Assembly (NCBI GenBank): GCA_902796965.1
Contig: CADBRA010000003.1
Span: 1-45,002 of the forward strand
Reading direction: 5' to 3'
DNA length: 45,002 bases
Origin: an uncultured Eubacteriales bacterium
GTDB lineage: Bacteria > Bacillota > Clostridia > Peptostreptococcales > Anaerovoracaceae
Part shown: positions 36,465 through 44,857 of the stretch, in pieces
Numbering within the stretch: position 1 is the first letter of the stretch
Layout of the letters: every line of letters begins with the position of its first letter
Program-made: the position numbers and the translations under genes
The notes under the pieces: generated by a model
What the model saw: the letters and a program-made list of their open reading frames with translations, nothing else
Told to the model about the DNA's origin: nothing
Databases searched by the model: none

Positions 36465-36796
36465 ATATAAGCCTCCAGTTCCGCTTCGAAGGCATAAGCC
36501 AAAAAATTCACAATTATCTGATAGTTGTTCTGCTGCTTCACGCATGCGCTCCTGATGCGCACCATAAAAATCTTTCCCGATCCGTATATCAATTCAGTGC
36601 CTCAATTTCAAGCTGAATATGCACTCGCAAAATTTCCACCGGGCTATCTCATTTCTTTGAGGGAGATATACCGTCCCTGTCCGATCTGCCAGCGCATATA
36701 ATCGAATACATCGTTCACTTGAGACAAATATTAATCAGACCATAAAAGTACTCAGAGCAGCAATAATATTATACCCCGCCTTTGTATTTCTTACGA

Positions 36797-36854
36797 TTAG
36801 AAAAAAGTGCATGCGCATATCATTTTTTGATAATGCATACACGCACTTTTCGTG
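36797..36854 (-). terminator. Long hairpin with T-tract downstream of the MATE gene
   Basis: Arms AAAAGTGC (36803-36810) and GCACTTTT (36843-36850) enclose a second stem around ATCA/TGAT. On the minus strand the last arm runs into six T; on the plus strand four T follow. It may stop transcripts from both sides. It lies 415 bases beyond the MATE stop. The gap 36465-37264 otherwise has no gene I can support. Confidence 0.6.
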
Positions 36855-37264
36855 ATTCTTTATCCGACCGCTCCTCGGACCGCAGCAGACCCGCTCAGAC
36901 AATCGTGTTACAGACTTTTTAACAACGTTATTCCTATAATTGTGATTCTGCAGTATGTCAAAGAAGATTATACCTTTACGGCAGATCACATTCGCCGCGT
37001 TTATCTAAGAATGACATTTTCCACCTGAAAATATCACTGCAGCAGCACTGTCGCTCTCCGAAAACAGCTGCAGAAAAACAAGAATTCAGCTTAAGCGCAT
37101 TAATACATATACCGATAAACCTGAATGAAGCCTCACCTGCACCACATCTGTTATGCACGCATTCTGGCTCTGACCAGCTTTACTGATATCATCCGCCTGC
37201 GACAAAATTTACGAGCTTATGTTGACGACTTTGCTGATGGAGCAGTATTTTCATTATTTTTCAT

Positions 37265-38659
37265 TCATTTATTCTGGACAGCAGTTCTGGCCTCCGGCGG
37301 TACACTGTAAATTTTCTTTCTTTTAACCATATAATATATGAAAATTACAGCTGCAGTAACAGCCCAGCTGATCGGATAAACCGACATGAGAACATCGAAT
37401 GTGTGATGGCTCTGGAAATATGTCAGTACCCACAAAATTCTTACTCCACAGACACCGAACAGCGTGATCAGCGCCGGAGCAAGCGAATACCCGTGGCCTC
37501 TGAGCGCGCCGGAGAACACTTCCATAAACGCGTTTAAAAACTCAAATGCGAGTATATATGTCATTCTTATTATTCCATATTCCGCTACGATAGGATCGGA
37601 ATTAAATATTCCCAACAGATATTTTCCCGGCAGCAGAAGAGCAACTATGATTAGGCCGCAGCCTACAAGGGCCTGGCCCAGCGAAATCCTGAGAACGCTC
37701 CTGCACCTTCGCATCTCTGCCGCCCCTCTGTTCTGGCCCGTAAACGTCGTGCAAGCCTGCCCAAATGAGTTTATTATGTAATATGCGAGAATCTCGATGT
37801 TGAATGCAGCGGATGATGCAGCCATGATATCAGATCCCAGGCTGTTTACAGCCGACTGGACACAGATATTCGAAATCGAGAACACCATCCCCTGCAGACC
37901 AGCCGGAATTCCTATCTTGAATATCCTCTTCATTATATTGATATCTATTCTCAGCTTATTTATCTCAATGCGGTATGCGCCGCTGCTTCTCGTGAGTATG
38001 ATGAACATGAGAGAAGAACTGACAAGATTTGAGATGACCGTCGCAAGAGCAACACCGTCTGCTGTCATTCCAACTATTATCACGAAAAACAAATTGAGCA
38101 CGACGTTAAGCAGCCCCGAAATTATCAGGCATATCAGCGGAGTTCTCGTGTCTCCATGGCTTCTGAACACTGCCGATTCGAAGTTATACAGAAAAATTAC
38201 AGGCAGCCCGATTAGATACGTCCTCAGATAAGCGAGCGCCATCGGCATGATATCACCGGGCACGCCCATCATTGTAAGCAGAGGTCTTGATATAAATTCG
38301 CCTATGAGCATCATGATTACACCTGAAATCAAAGCGATTAAAACAGATGTATGCACAGACCTCGAAATAGTTTTTTCATCTCCGGATCCTGTCGCCATCG
38401 AGATAACGACATTTGCACCGAGCGAAACCCCTATAAAAAGGTTTACCATAAGTCCGATTACCGGACTGTTGCTTCCTACTGCAGCCATAGCCTCTTTTCC
38501 CACAAACTGTCCGACGACAGCGACGTCAGCAGCGTTGAAAAGCTGCTGAAGGATTCCTGTAAGAGCTACAGGCACTGCAAATAAAAATATTTTTCCTGCC
38601 AGCGGACCGTGCACCATGTCGACTTCATGGCTCGCCCGTGTCTTTTTCATGTCAGCCAT
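37265..38659 (-). CDS. MATE family efflux transporter
   Basis: The 464-residue membrane protein has about twelve hydrophobic segments in two similar halves, beginning with KIFLFAVPVALTGILQQLFN. GQNRGAAEMRR in the second half and the DVAVVGQFVGKEAMAA loop in the first are family features. It likely exports drugs or metabolites in exchange for Na+ or H+; the substrate is unknown. AAGGAG lies 6 bases before the ATG. It is downstream of tRNA-Pro across a terminator. Confidence 0.93.
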   Translation of the reverse strand: MADMKKTRASHEVDMVHGPLAGKIFLFAVPVALTGILQQLFNAADVAVVGQFVGKEAMAAVGSNSPVIGLMVNLFIGVSLGANVVISMATGSGDEKTISRSVHTSVLIALISGVIMMLIGEFISRPLLTMMGVPGDIMPMALAYLRTYLIGLPVIFLYNFESAVFRSHGDTRTPLICLIISGLLNVVLNLFFVIIVGMTADGVALATVISNLVSSSLMFIILTRSSGAYRIEINKLRIDINIMKRIFKIGIPAGLQGMVFSISNICVQSAVNSLGSDIMAASSAAFNIEILAYYIINSFGQACTTFTGQNRGAAEMRRCRSVLRISLGQALVGCGLIIVALLLPGKYLLGIFNSDPIVAEYGIIRMTYILAFEFLNAFMEVFSGALRGHGYSLAPALITLFGVCGVRILWVLTYFQSHHTFDVLMSVYPISWAVTAAVIFIYYMVKRKKIYSVPPEARTAVQNK

Positions 38660-38728
38660 AACTGCTCCTTATCTCGTTTCTTTATCATTTACATTTATTC
38701 CGTTGATAATATCCAGCTGTTTTTTCCT

Positions 38729-38772
38729 ATAAATAAAGACAGCCCGCGGGATATCATACCGCCAGCTGTCTT
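38729..38772 (-). terminator. Terminator of tRNA-Pro
   Basis: AAGACAGC/GCTGTCTT (38736-38743 and 38765-38772) encloses GCGG/CCGC. On the minus strand TTTATTTATA follows. It lies between the tRNA and the MATE gene. Confidence 0.65.
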
Positions 38773-38917
38773 CACGATATTAAAAAATACCGATTGAAAT
38801 TTCATGTATGCTGTCATTATATATCATACATATCTTATTTATTGTTTATATATTATAAATATACATAAAGGACCGCCTTCGTCTCAGATCTCTCGTCGAC
38901 AACTGCGGTCCCAAATA

Positions 38918-38994
38918 TGGTCGAGGTGACTGGATTCGAACCAGCGGCCTTTGCGTCCCGAACGCAACGCTCTACCAAGCTGAGCCACACCTCG
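38918..38994 (-). tRNA. tRNA-Pro (anticodon CGG)
   Basis: A 77-base cloverleaf with CCA encoded. The acceptor CGAGGTG pairs with CACCTCG; the D arm is GCTC/GAGC. The anticodon stem TTGCG/CGCAA has loop TTCGGGA, and the T arm GCTGG-TTCGAAT-CCAGT contains one G-T pair. Anticodon CGG reads CCG proline codons. A TTGATT-17-TATAAT promoter lies upstream. Confidence 0.95.
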
Positions 38995-39015
38995 ATATTC
39001 ATTAGAACGAAACCT

Positions 39016-39044
39016 ATTATAACCACTATTGATGTAAAAATCAA
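39016..39044 (-). promoter_or_regulatory. Sigma-A promoter of tRNA-Pro
   Basis: TTGATT (39039-39044), 17 bases, perfect TATAAT (39016-39021), 22 bases before the tRNA. Confidence 0.75.
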
Positions 39045-39193
39045 CATATTAAATTACATATTTATTACTGTAAATTTTAAATTTGCCGTTCATATTACCG
39101 CTATACTGCGATAAAGTCCTAAAAATAATTATTCGTTTTTTCAATTCTATCGAAAAATATTTTTGTCAAAATGCGTTTTAAGAGAAAGTAAAT

Positions 39194-39222
39194 TTGACAG
39201 TACATGTTTTTCGTTGCATAAT
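39194..39222 (+). promoter_or_regulatory. Sigma-A promoter of the amino-acid symporter gene
   Basis: Perfect TTGACA (39194-39199), 17 bases, CATAAT (39217-39222). The leader of about 100 bases contains TGTACAATGTGGTACA (39253-39268), partly palindromic. Confidence 0.75.
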
Positions 39223-39331
39223 GTATGTGGTTTTAAAAATGTATGCAACTTGTACAATGTGGTACAGGATGCACGCACTTATTTTTTTTATCGTTATTGC
39301 TGCTTTGGAAAGAAGTTGAAGGGAGAAAAGT

Positions 39332-40711
39332 ATGGAAGCTTTTTCTAACATCATCAGCATCATTGATGGTGCCCTATGGGGTATACCACTCATTATCATC
39401 TTGTTAGGCACACACATATTTATGACCATCAGAACAGGTTTCGTTCAGAAACACGTTTTCAAAGGCATAAAACTTTCAGTAACGCCTGACGCCGAAGGCG
39501 AAGGCGAAGTATCACAGTTCGGAGCACTTGCGACAGCGCTCGCGGCTACTATCGGTACCGGTAACATCGTCGGTGTATCGACAGCGCTCATAGCCGGAGG
39601 TCCCGGTGCAATCCTCTGGATGTGGCTCACAGGTGTATTTGGTATGGCATCCAAATACGGTGAATCATACATGTCAGTCAAGTACAGAGTTCAGACAGAA
39701 GACGGCCGTATGCTCGGCGGTGCCATGTATGCACTCGAAAGAGGTCTTCATCAGAAATGGCTGGCTGTTTTATTCGCTACATTCGCTGCAATTGCTGCAT
39801 TCGGAATCGGCTGCATGACTCAGGCAAACTCTATTTCAACAGCATTCTCGCAGAACTTCGGCGTTCCTGCATGGATTGTCGGAATTATAGTTGCAGTATT
39901 CCTCGCCATAGTAATCATCGGCGGAGTTAAGTCGATAACTAAGGTCTGCAGTTATCTCGTACCATTCATGGCTCTGTTTTATATAGTAGGATGTGCTATC
40001 GTCCTCATTATGAACGGTCATTTCGTATGGGACGCAATCGTCCTTATCTGTCAGTCAGCATTCACTCCGAAAGCCGGATTCGGCGGTCTCGCCGGTTTCG
40101 CTGTAGGTCAGGCTGTCCGTTACGGATGTGCTCGAGGCCTCTTCTCTAATGAATCCGGTATGGGTTCTGCTCCGCTCGTAGCAGCAGCTGCAAAAACAAA
40201 GAACCCTGCAAGACAGGCACTCGTTTCAATGACAGGAACATTCTGGGATACAGTTGTCGTCTGCTTACTCTCAGGTCTGACTCTCGTATCTTCAGTTCTC
40301 AAGGACCCTTCACTCGGAGCTTCAATGGCTGACAAGACTGTCCTGACATTCACAGTATTCGAACAGATTCCTGTTCTGGGCAAGCCGCTGATAACTATAG
40401 CGCTCGCACTGTTCGCATTCTCAACTCTCCTCGGCTGGTCATACTACGGTGAGAGAGGAGCTGAATATCTGTTCGGATCAAAGATCATTCTTCCGTATAA
40501 GATCATGTTCGTTATCATGGCGTTCGTTGGTTCTGTAATAGAACTCGACCTTGTTTGGAACATCGCTGATATACTGAATGGTCTCATGGTAATACCGAAC
40601 GTAATAGGTATGATCGGTCTCTCCGGCGTAATAGCCAAGGAAGGCGGCTACTATATCAAGCATATAGATGAAGAGGACGGTACAAAAATACCTGTTGTCG
40701 CAGCCCGGTAA
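39332..40711 (+). CDS. Alanine/glycine:cation symporter (AGCS family)
   Basis: This membrane transporter imports alanine or glycine with Na+ (or H+). The 459-residue protein has about eleven hydrophobic segments. ALAATIGTGNIVGVSTAL and the GPGAILWMW segment are the family signature near residues 70-95. GARGLFSNESGMGSAPL-like sequence lies in the middle, with a cysteine before the RGLFSNE. GGGAGAAAAG precedes the ATG. It is a single gene with a strong promoter and a terminator. Confidence 0.94.
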   Translation: MEAFSNIISIIDGALWGIPLIIILLGTHIFMTIRTGFVQKHVFKGIKLSVTPDAEGEGEVSQFGALATALAATIGTGNIVGVSTALIAGGPGAILWMWLTGVFGMASKYGESYMSVKYRVQTEDGRMLGGAMYALERGLHQKWLAVLFATFAAIAAFGIGCMTQANSISTAFSQNFGVPAWIVGIIVAVFLAIVIIGGVKSITKVCSYLVPFMALFYIVGCAIVLIMNGHFVWDAIVLICQSAFTPKAGFGGLAGFAVGQAVRYGCARGLFSNESGMGSAPLVAAAAKTKNPARQALVSMTGTFWDTVVVCLLSGLTLVSSVLKDPSLGASMADKTVLTFTVFEQIPVLGKPLITIALALFAFSTLLGWSYYGERGAEYLFGSKIILPYKIMFVIMAFVGSVIELDLVWNIADILNGLMVIPNVIGMIGLSGVIAKEGGYYIKHIDEEDGTKIPVVAAR

Positions 40712-40780
40712 GCCGGGATTCCGACAAATCAGAAATTTTAACTGACACTCTGCCATAATAAATACAAAACAAAAAATTCA

Positions 40781-40813
40781 CACCGGTCCTCTTCGAGGGC
40801 CGGTGTTTTATTT
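40781..40813 (+). terminator. Rho-independent terminator of the symporter gene
   Basis: An 11-bp stem CACCGGTCCTC/GAGGGCCGGTG with one G-T pair and a TTC loop, followed by TTTTATTTAT. Confidence 0.9.
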
Positions 40814-40898
40814 ATGAAGATGTCAGAAGCTGGCCAAATAACGAAATAAAATACCGCTTTTTCATAAGCGGAGCTTTCGCATGAATGAAGAGTAGCAA

Positions 40899-40934
40899 GG
40901 GCGGCGCGGGCATATGATCACGCCCGCGCCGCCC
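40899..40934. repeat. Perfect 13-bp GC-rich inverted repeat
   Basis: Arms GGGCGGCGCGGGC (40899-40911) and GCCCGCGCCGCCC (40922-40934) around the loop ATATGATCAC. No T-tract on either side. It lies between the convergent symporter and CoA-transferase genes. A small stem AAGC-GGA-GCTT (40866-40876) is just upstream. Confidence 0.85.
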
Positions 40935-41063
40935 CTGCGGCTCTGCTTTTCTGCAGTCTTTATATTCATTGAAAAATCAACATATCTGCTGATCTCATGC
41001 TTTGAATCAGCTCTTCAGTCTTTGTTTAAGATCTGACTTATGCCCCATATGTCTCTGTGCCAG

Positions 41064-42431
41064 TTATATGAGCTTGCTGGATTCTCTCCAGATGCCCTGT
41101 TTCTCTGCGGCCTTTATGAGATCGTCTCTGTAGTCAGGATGTGCGAGGTTTATAATCTCTTCTGCTCTCTCCCACGTAGACTTGCCCTTCATGTACGCGA
41201 TACCGTATTCCGTTACGAGGTACATGACTGACGCTCTCGGACAGCTGACTATCGATCCCGGCTGCATGAACGGCAGTATGAGCGACTCCCTCGTGCCGTC
41301 TTTTAGTATTTTAGTCGAAGGTGTGCAGATTATACTCTTGCCGCCTCTGCTCATGAACGCGCCTTCCACGAAATCGAGCATACCGCCTGTTCCGCTGATG
41401 TGAAGCGGGCCTATAGATTCTGCATTTACCTGGCCGTAGAGGTCTATCTGAAGGCATGCGTTAACAGATACCATCTTGTCTATCGATCCGATGACGTCCA
41501 TGTCGTTCACGTAATCTACAGGACCACTGCAGCAGATCGGGTTGTCGTCGAGGAAATCGTACAGTTTCTTTGTTCCCAGTGCAAATGTGTAGACCATCTT
41601 GCCCTTGTCCCTCGACTTGTTTCCGGTGATCTTTCCTGCTTCATACATGTCGACAAACGAATCCACGAGCATCTCGGTATGTACGCTGAAATTGCCGAGA
41701 TCTGTCTGATTGATCAACTCGCCCAGGTGATTAGGAATCGCGCCGATTCCGAGCTGCAGACAGGAGCCGTCCTCAATCAACGGAAGAATGTATTCAGCTA
41801 TTTTGGCTTCTTCAGGCTTAGGTTCTCTTATCGGAAGCTCAGGGAGCGGATAATTTGCGTCAACTACGTAATCAACCTGTGATATATTAATCATCTGATC
41901 GATTCCGTGGCAGCGCGGCATCGCTCTGTTAGCTTCGAGGATCACTATGTCTGCGTTGTCCAGGATTCCCTTTGATTCGGCGTTAGTTATTCCTAGATTG
42001 AAATTGCCGTGTTTATCTATAGGGCCTGTCATGATAAATGCCACGTTGAGATTATAGTTTTCTCTGTAGTTTTTATTTCCCTCGTGGAAAAGAATAGGAA
42101 CAAACCACGCCTGCCCTCTCTTGTTTATAACGCGGTCTTTCTTGCTCATGTGGGTCGAAAACAGCTTAAAGTGTTTTCCTGTCTTGTCTGCTTCAAGTGT
42201 CTTATATGTTCCCGGAAGGCTCCACAGTGTGCTGTAGAGAGTGACGTCCTCGAGTTCATCGACTCTGCGCGCGAGAGCTGCTTCGAGGTCGCGGCATATG
42301 CCTCCGAATCCGCCCAGATGTACTTTATCACCTGACTTAACGACTTTAACGGCTTCATCGGCAGAAACAAGCTTTCTCTGATATTCGCTTTTCAAGTCTG
42401 CTTTTGTAGTGAATCCTTTACTCCTGCTCAT
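41064..42431 (-). CDS. Acetate (butyryl- or 4-hydroxybutyrate-type) CoA-transferase
   Basis: The enzyme swaps CoA between an acyl-CoA and acetate in fermentation. The 455-residue protein belongs to the acetyl-CoA hydrolase/transferase family. LQLGIGAIPNHLG at 225-237 is the CoA-binding segment, and Glu253 in HTEM matches the catalytic glutamate that forms the glutamyl-CoA intermediate. The exact acyl partner (butyryl, 4-hydroxybutyryl, propionyl or succinyl) cannot be decided by eye. GGAGG lies about 6 bases before the ATG. It has its own extended -10 promoter. Confidence 0.9.
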   Translation of the reverse strand: MSRSKGFTTKADLKSEYQRKLVSADEAVKVVKSGDKVHLGGFGGICRDLEAALARRVDELEDVTLYSTLWSLPGTYKTLEADKTGKHFKLFSTHMSKKDRVINKRGQAWFVPILFHEGNKNYRENYNLNVAFIMTGPIDKHGNFNLGITNAESKGILDNADIVILEANRAMPRCHGIDQMINISQVDYVVDANYPLPELPIREPKPEEAKIAEYILPLIEDGSCLQLGIGAIPNHLGELINQTDLGNFSVHTEMLVDSFVDMYEAGKITGNKSRDKGKMVYTFALGTKKLYDFLDDNPICCSGPVDYVNDMDVIGSIDKMVSVNACLQIDLYGQVNAESIGPLHISGTGGMLDFVEGAFMSRGGKSIICTPSTKILKDGTRESLILPFMQPGSIVSCPRASVMYLVTEYGIAYMKGKSTWERAEEIINLAHPDYRDDLIKAAEKQGIWRESSKLI

Positions 42432-42536
42432 AAGAATCCTCCGAATTACTGCATATCAGTGCTACCTGCACTTCTGTGTCTGTAAATAACTTTACGCATA
42501 TCGATTATTTGCAGGCTTATTATTTATAACGTAGAT

Positions 42537-42542
42537 ATTATA
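42537..42542 (-). promoter_or_regulatory. Extended -10 promoter of the CoA-transferase gene
   Basis: TGC followed by TATAAT on the minus strand, about 105 bases before the start codon. The -35 region is poor. Confidence 0.5.
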
Positions 42543-42566
42543 GCACATAAATCAGTTAACAATTGT

Positions 42567-42974
42567 TTATTCCAATAAATTTTTAACAAGCTCCGGATAT
42601 CTCTCCTCAAGAACAAACGACTTATTATTTTCATCGCAGCACACCTGTTTTGTGAGCCCTTTGCAGATGATTCTTCCTGTTGCAGTATTTTCGATCTCAT
42701 ATTCGAGCGTTATGACTTTTCTTTTAACTTCCGCGGCACGAGCTGTCACCTTAAGCTCATCCCCGAACACAGCACCTTCAAGGTATTCGCAATTGCAGAC
42801 GACAAGCGGCAGGAGAACTCCGCCTTCCTCCCATTTTTCCTGATGAAATCCAGCCTGTCTGTAAAGCTCAGTTCTGGCGAGATCAAACCATTTTATATAA
42901 TTCGTATGGTAGACTGCTCTCATTCCGTCAAGATCGCAAAAAGCGACCGTGTGCATTATCGATGCTTCTCTCAT
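42567..42974 (-). CDS. Hotdog-fold acyl-CoA thioesterase (4HBT family)
   Basis: The 135-residue protein has DLDGMRAVYHTNYIKWFD (about 14-31), the helix and catalytic Asp16 region of 4-hydroxybenzoyl-CoA/YbgC-type thioesterases. AAAGGA lies 7 bases before the ATG at 42974. The longer frame upstream has no ribosome site and is not family-like. Its natural substrate is unknown; its neighbours suggest acyl-CoA turnover. Confidence 0.9.
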   Translation of the reverse strand: MREASIMHTVAFCDLDGMRAVYHTNYIKWFDLARTELYRQAGFHQEKWEEGGVLLPLVVCNCEYLEGAVFGDELKVTARAAEVKRKVITLEYEIENTATGRIICKGLTKQVCCDENNKSFVLEERYPELVKNLLE

Positions 42975-43174
42975 GTCTGTTTCCTTTCCTGTCTGCCATG
43001 TATAAATAACGAATGCCTGCTGTCTTATACTCACGCCGGCTCTGCCGGCATATACCTCCGATACTTTATGCAGCATGAAAATCATCCGGCTGTCTGCCGG
43101 CCGCTCCCGCAGCTCATAATCACAGATGCATAAATCTCCTGAGTCCTGCAGCATTTACGGCTTTATTCTGGCAG

Positions 43175-44611
43175 CTATGCATGTCTCACCGGCGTGAATT
43201 CAGAGATTTCACGGTTTATTGTTACGATGTCACTGTATCCGAGCTCGTGTATGTCATAATGTCCTGTCACTCTCGCAAACGTCTCGAGTTCTGATTTAAT
43301 AACCCTGAAATAATTTGCGACTCTTTCAGCCGATATATCGATGTTCAGACGCTTTCTGAGCTCAGTGTCCTGTGTGGCGGCACCAACAGGACACCTGCCA
43401 CTCCCGCATATCCTGTACTGCTGACAGCCTGCTGCGATCAGCGGTGCGCTCGCTTCGGCGACAGCATCTGCTCCCATCGCTATTGCTTTGGCTATGTCAC
43501 CTGATGAGCGCAGACCGCCCGTAATTACAAGTTCAACATCAGAACCTGCCTCATCGAGATATTTTCTTGCTCTCGCAAGTGCAAAAACTGTCGGCACACT
43601 TGATGCATCGCGCAGGAAAACCGGACTTGAACCGGTTGCTCCTCCTCTGCCGTCTATCGTCACGAAGTCCGGTTCAGCAAACAGGCAGTACTCGAGATCC
43701 TTTTCTATGTGACCGGCAGCGATCTTTATGCCGACAGGTCTGCCGTCTGACCGCGCTCTTAGCTCGCTTACGAGATCTCTCAGATCTTCTTTTGTATTTA
43801 TCTCGGCAAATTTCGACGGACTCTTCACGTCCTGTCCTACAGGCTTGTTTCTTGCTGCAGCGATCTCAGGTGTAACTTTGTCTCCCGGCAGATGTCCTCC
43901 CATACCGGGTTTTGTTCCCTGACCGATCTTTATCTCGATGGCGTCTGAATTTCTGAGGTTTTCGTCTGTGACGCTGTATTTATTCGGCACATACTCGAAT
44001 ATATATTTATGTGCAGCCTCCATTTCTTCAGGCAGTATTCCGCCTTCTCCGCTGCACTCCGCAGTTCCGGCCGCAGCAGATCCTTTCGCCAGCGCGATCT
44101 TCATCTCTCTTGAAAGCGCGCCGAACGACATATGCGACACATATACAGGCATACTGAGTATCATAGGACGCTTTGCGTTTTTTCCGATAACAGTCATAGT
44201 ACTCACCTGCTCATCGTCGAGGAGCGGAGCAGGATTAAGCTGTGCACCCAGTATCAGTATGTCATCGAATCCGGGCATATTCATCCGCGTCCCCATCGCA
44301 CCGCTGATGCTCTTTCCTGTAACCGCCATCTCATGTATCTCGTCCATATATCTCGCTTCAGGATCATGCCTCATGGTAGCCGCATCATATGAAAGATCGA
44401 TGTTCTTCTCTGGCGTTGAAGCCGTCTCTGTGCCCGTTTCAGCAGCATCTGTATCATGCCCGGCATCATCAGCATCTGCACTGCTTTCTGCAAGCCCAAA
44501 TCTGCTCCTCGGCGCGCCGCATACCGGACACCTTTCGAGTTCATCTATGCTCTTTCCTTCTTTCTCTTCGTCGAATAAATATCCACATACACTGCACCTG
44601 TATACCGCCAT
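43175..44611 (-). CDS. Rubredoxin-glutamate synthase (GltB2-like) fusion protein
   Basis: The 478-residue protein begins with a rubredoxin-like domain, cysteines 6, 9, 28 and 31 (CSVCG and CPVCG). A low-complexity acidic Asp/Ala/Thr linker (about 43-70) follows, then an FMN-binding glutamate synthase domain. The latter has GGHLPGDKVTPEIAA, a GGRGGATG-like FMN segment read as DGRGGATGSSP, and Fe-S ligands CGSGRCPVG near 397. It lacks the glutamine amidotransferase domain and GXGXG domain of full GltB. It may make glutamate from ammonia or an external amidotransferase, with rubredoxin as built-in electron entry; this is inferred. AGGAGG lies 5 bases before the ATG. Confidence 0.9.
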   Translation of the reverse strand: MAVYRCSVCGYLFDEEKEGKSIDELERCPVCGAPRSRFGLAESSADADDAGHDTDAAETGTETASTPEKNIDLSYDAATMRHDPEARYMDEIHEMAVTGKSISGAMGTRMNMPGFDDILILGAQLNPAPLLDDEQVSTMTVIGKNAKRPMILSMPVYVSHMSFGALSREMKIALAKGSAAAGTAECSGEGGILPEEMEAAHKYIFEYVPNKYSVTDENLRNSDAIEIKIGQGTKPGMGGHLPGDKVTPEIAAARNKPVGQDVKSPSKFAEINTKEDLRDLVSELRARSDGRPVGIKIAAGHIEKDLEYCLFAEPDFVTIDGRGGATGSSPVFLRDASSVPTVFALARARKYLDEAGSDVELVITGGLRSSGDIAKAIAMGADAVAEASAPLIAAGCQQYRICGSGRCPVGAATQDTELRKRLNIDISAERVANYFRVIKSELETFARVTGHYDIHELGYSDIVTINREISEFTPVRHA

Positions 44612-44724
44612 TAGCTTCCTCCTTCTGCTGCCCGCTTTATGCCGGCAGCCACTATAAAACATATTTTATGTAATGCCTTTCCCTCTATTTTGTCATGTTA
44701 TTGTCTGGCAAATCATCTGTATCA

Positions 44725-44730
44725 ATTATA
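44725..44730 (-). promoter_or_regulatory. Extended -10 promoter of the rubredoxin-GltS gene
   Basis: TGG followed by TATAAT on the minus strand, about 115 bases before the start codon. The upstream side is covered by an 11-bp inverted repeat. Confidence 0.5.
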
Positions 44731-44740
44731 CCATGCAATA

Positions 44741-44790
44741 TATGTCAGTGGAATAATTTGAGCCGCGCTTAAGACAGCCCCACTGACATA
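44741..44790. repeat. 11-bp inverted repeat near the rubredoxin-GltS promoter
   Basis: TATGTCAGTGG (44741-44751) and CCACTGACATA (44780-44790) are exact reverse complements with a 28-base spacer. The first arm lies in the -35 region of the adjacent promoter. It may be an operator or part of a hairpin. Confidence 0.8.
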
Positions 44791-44857
44791 GCCTCCGACT
44801 TGGCTTAAGCCGGCCTGACATTGATGCATGCTGCCTGATATGCGGTGCCAGGTCTTG

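Noticed and set aside
36735-36989. 84-codon minus-strand frame in the gap beside the MATE gene
   Set aside because: It crosses the 36797-36854 terminator hairpin, has no ribosome site and no protein-like features.
38917-39114. 65-codon plus-strand frame beginning MVEVTGFEPAAFAS
   Set aside because: It is the reverse complement of tRNA-Pro, a well-known false gene.
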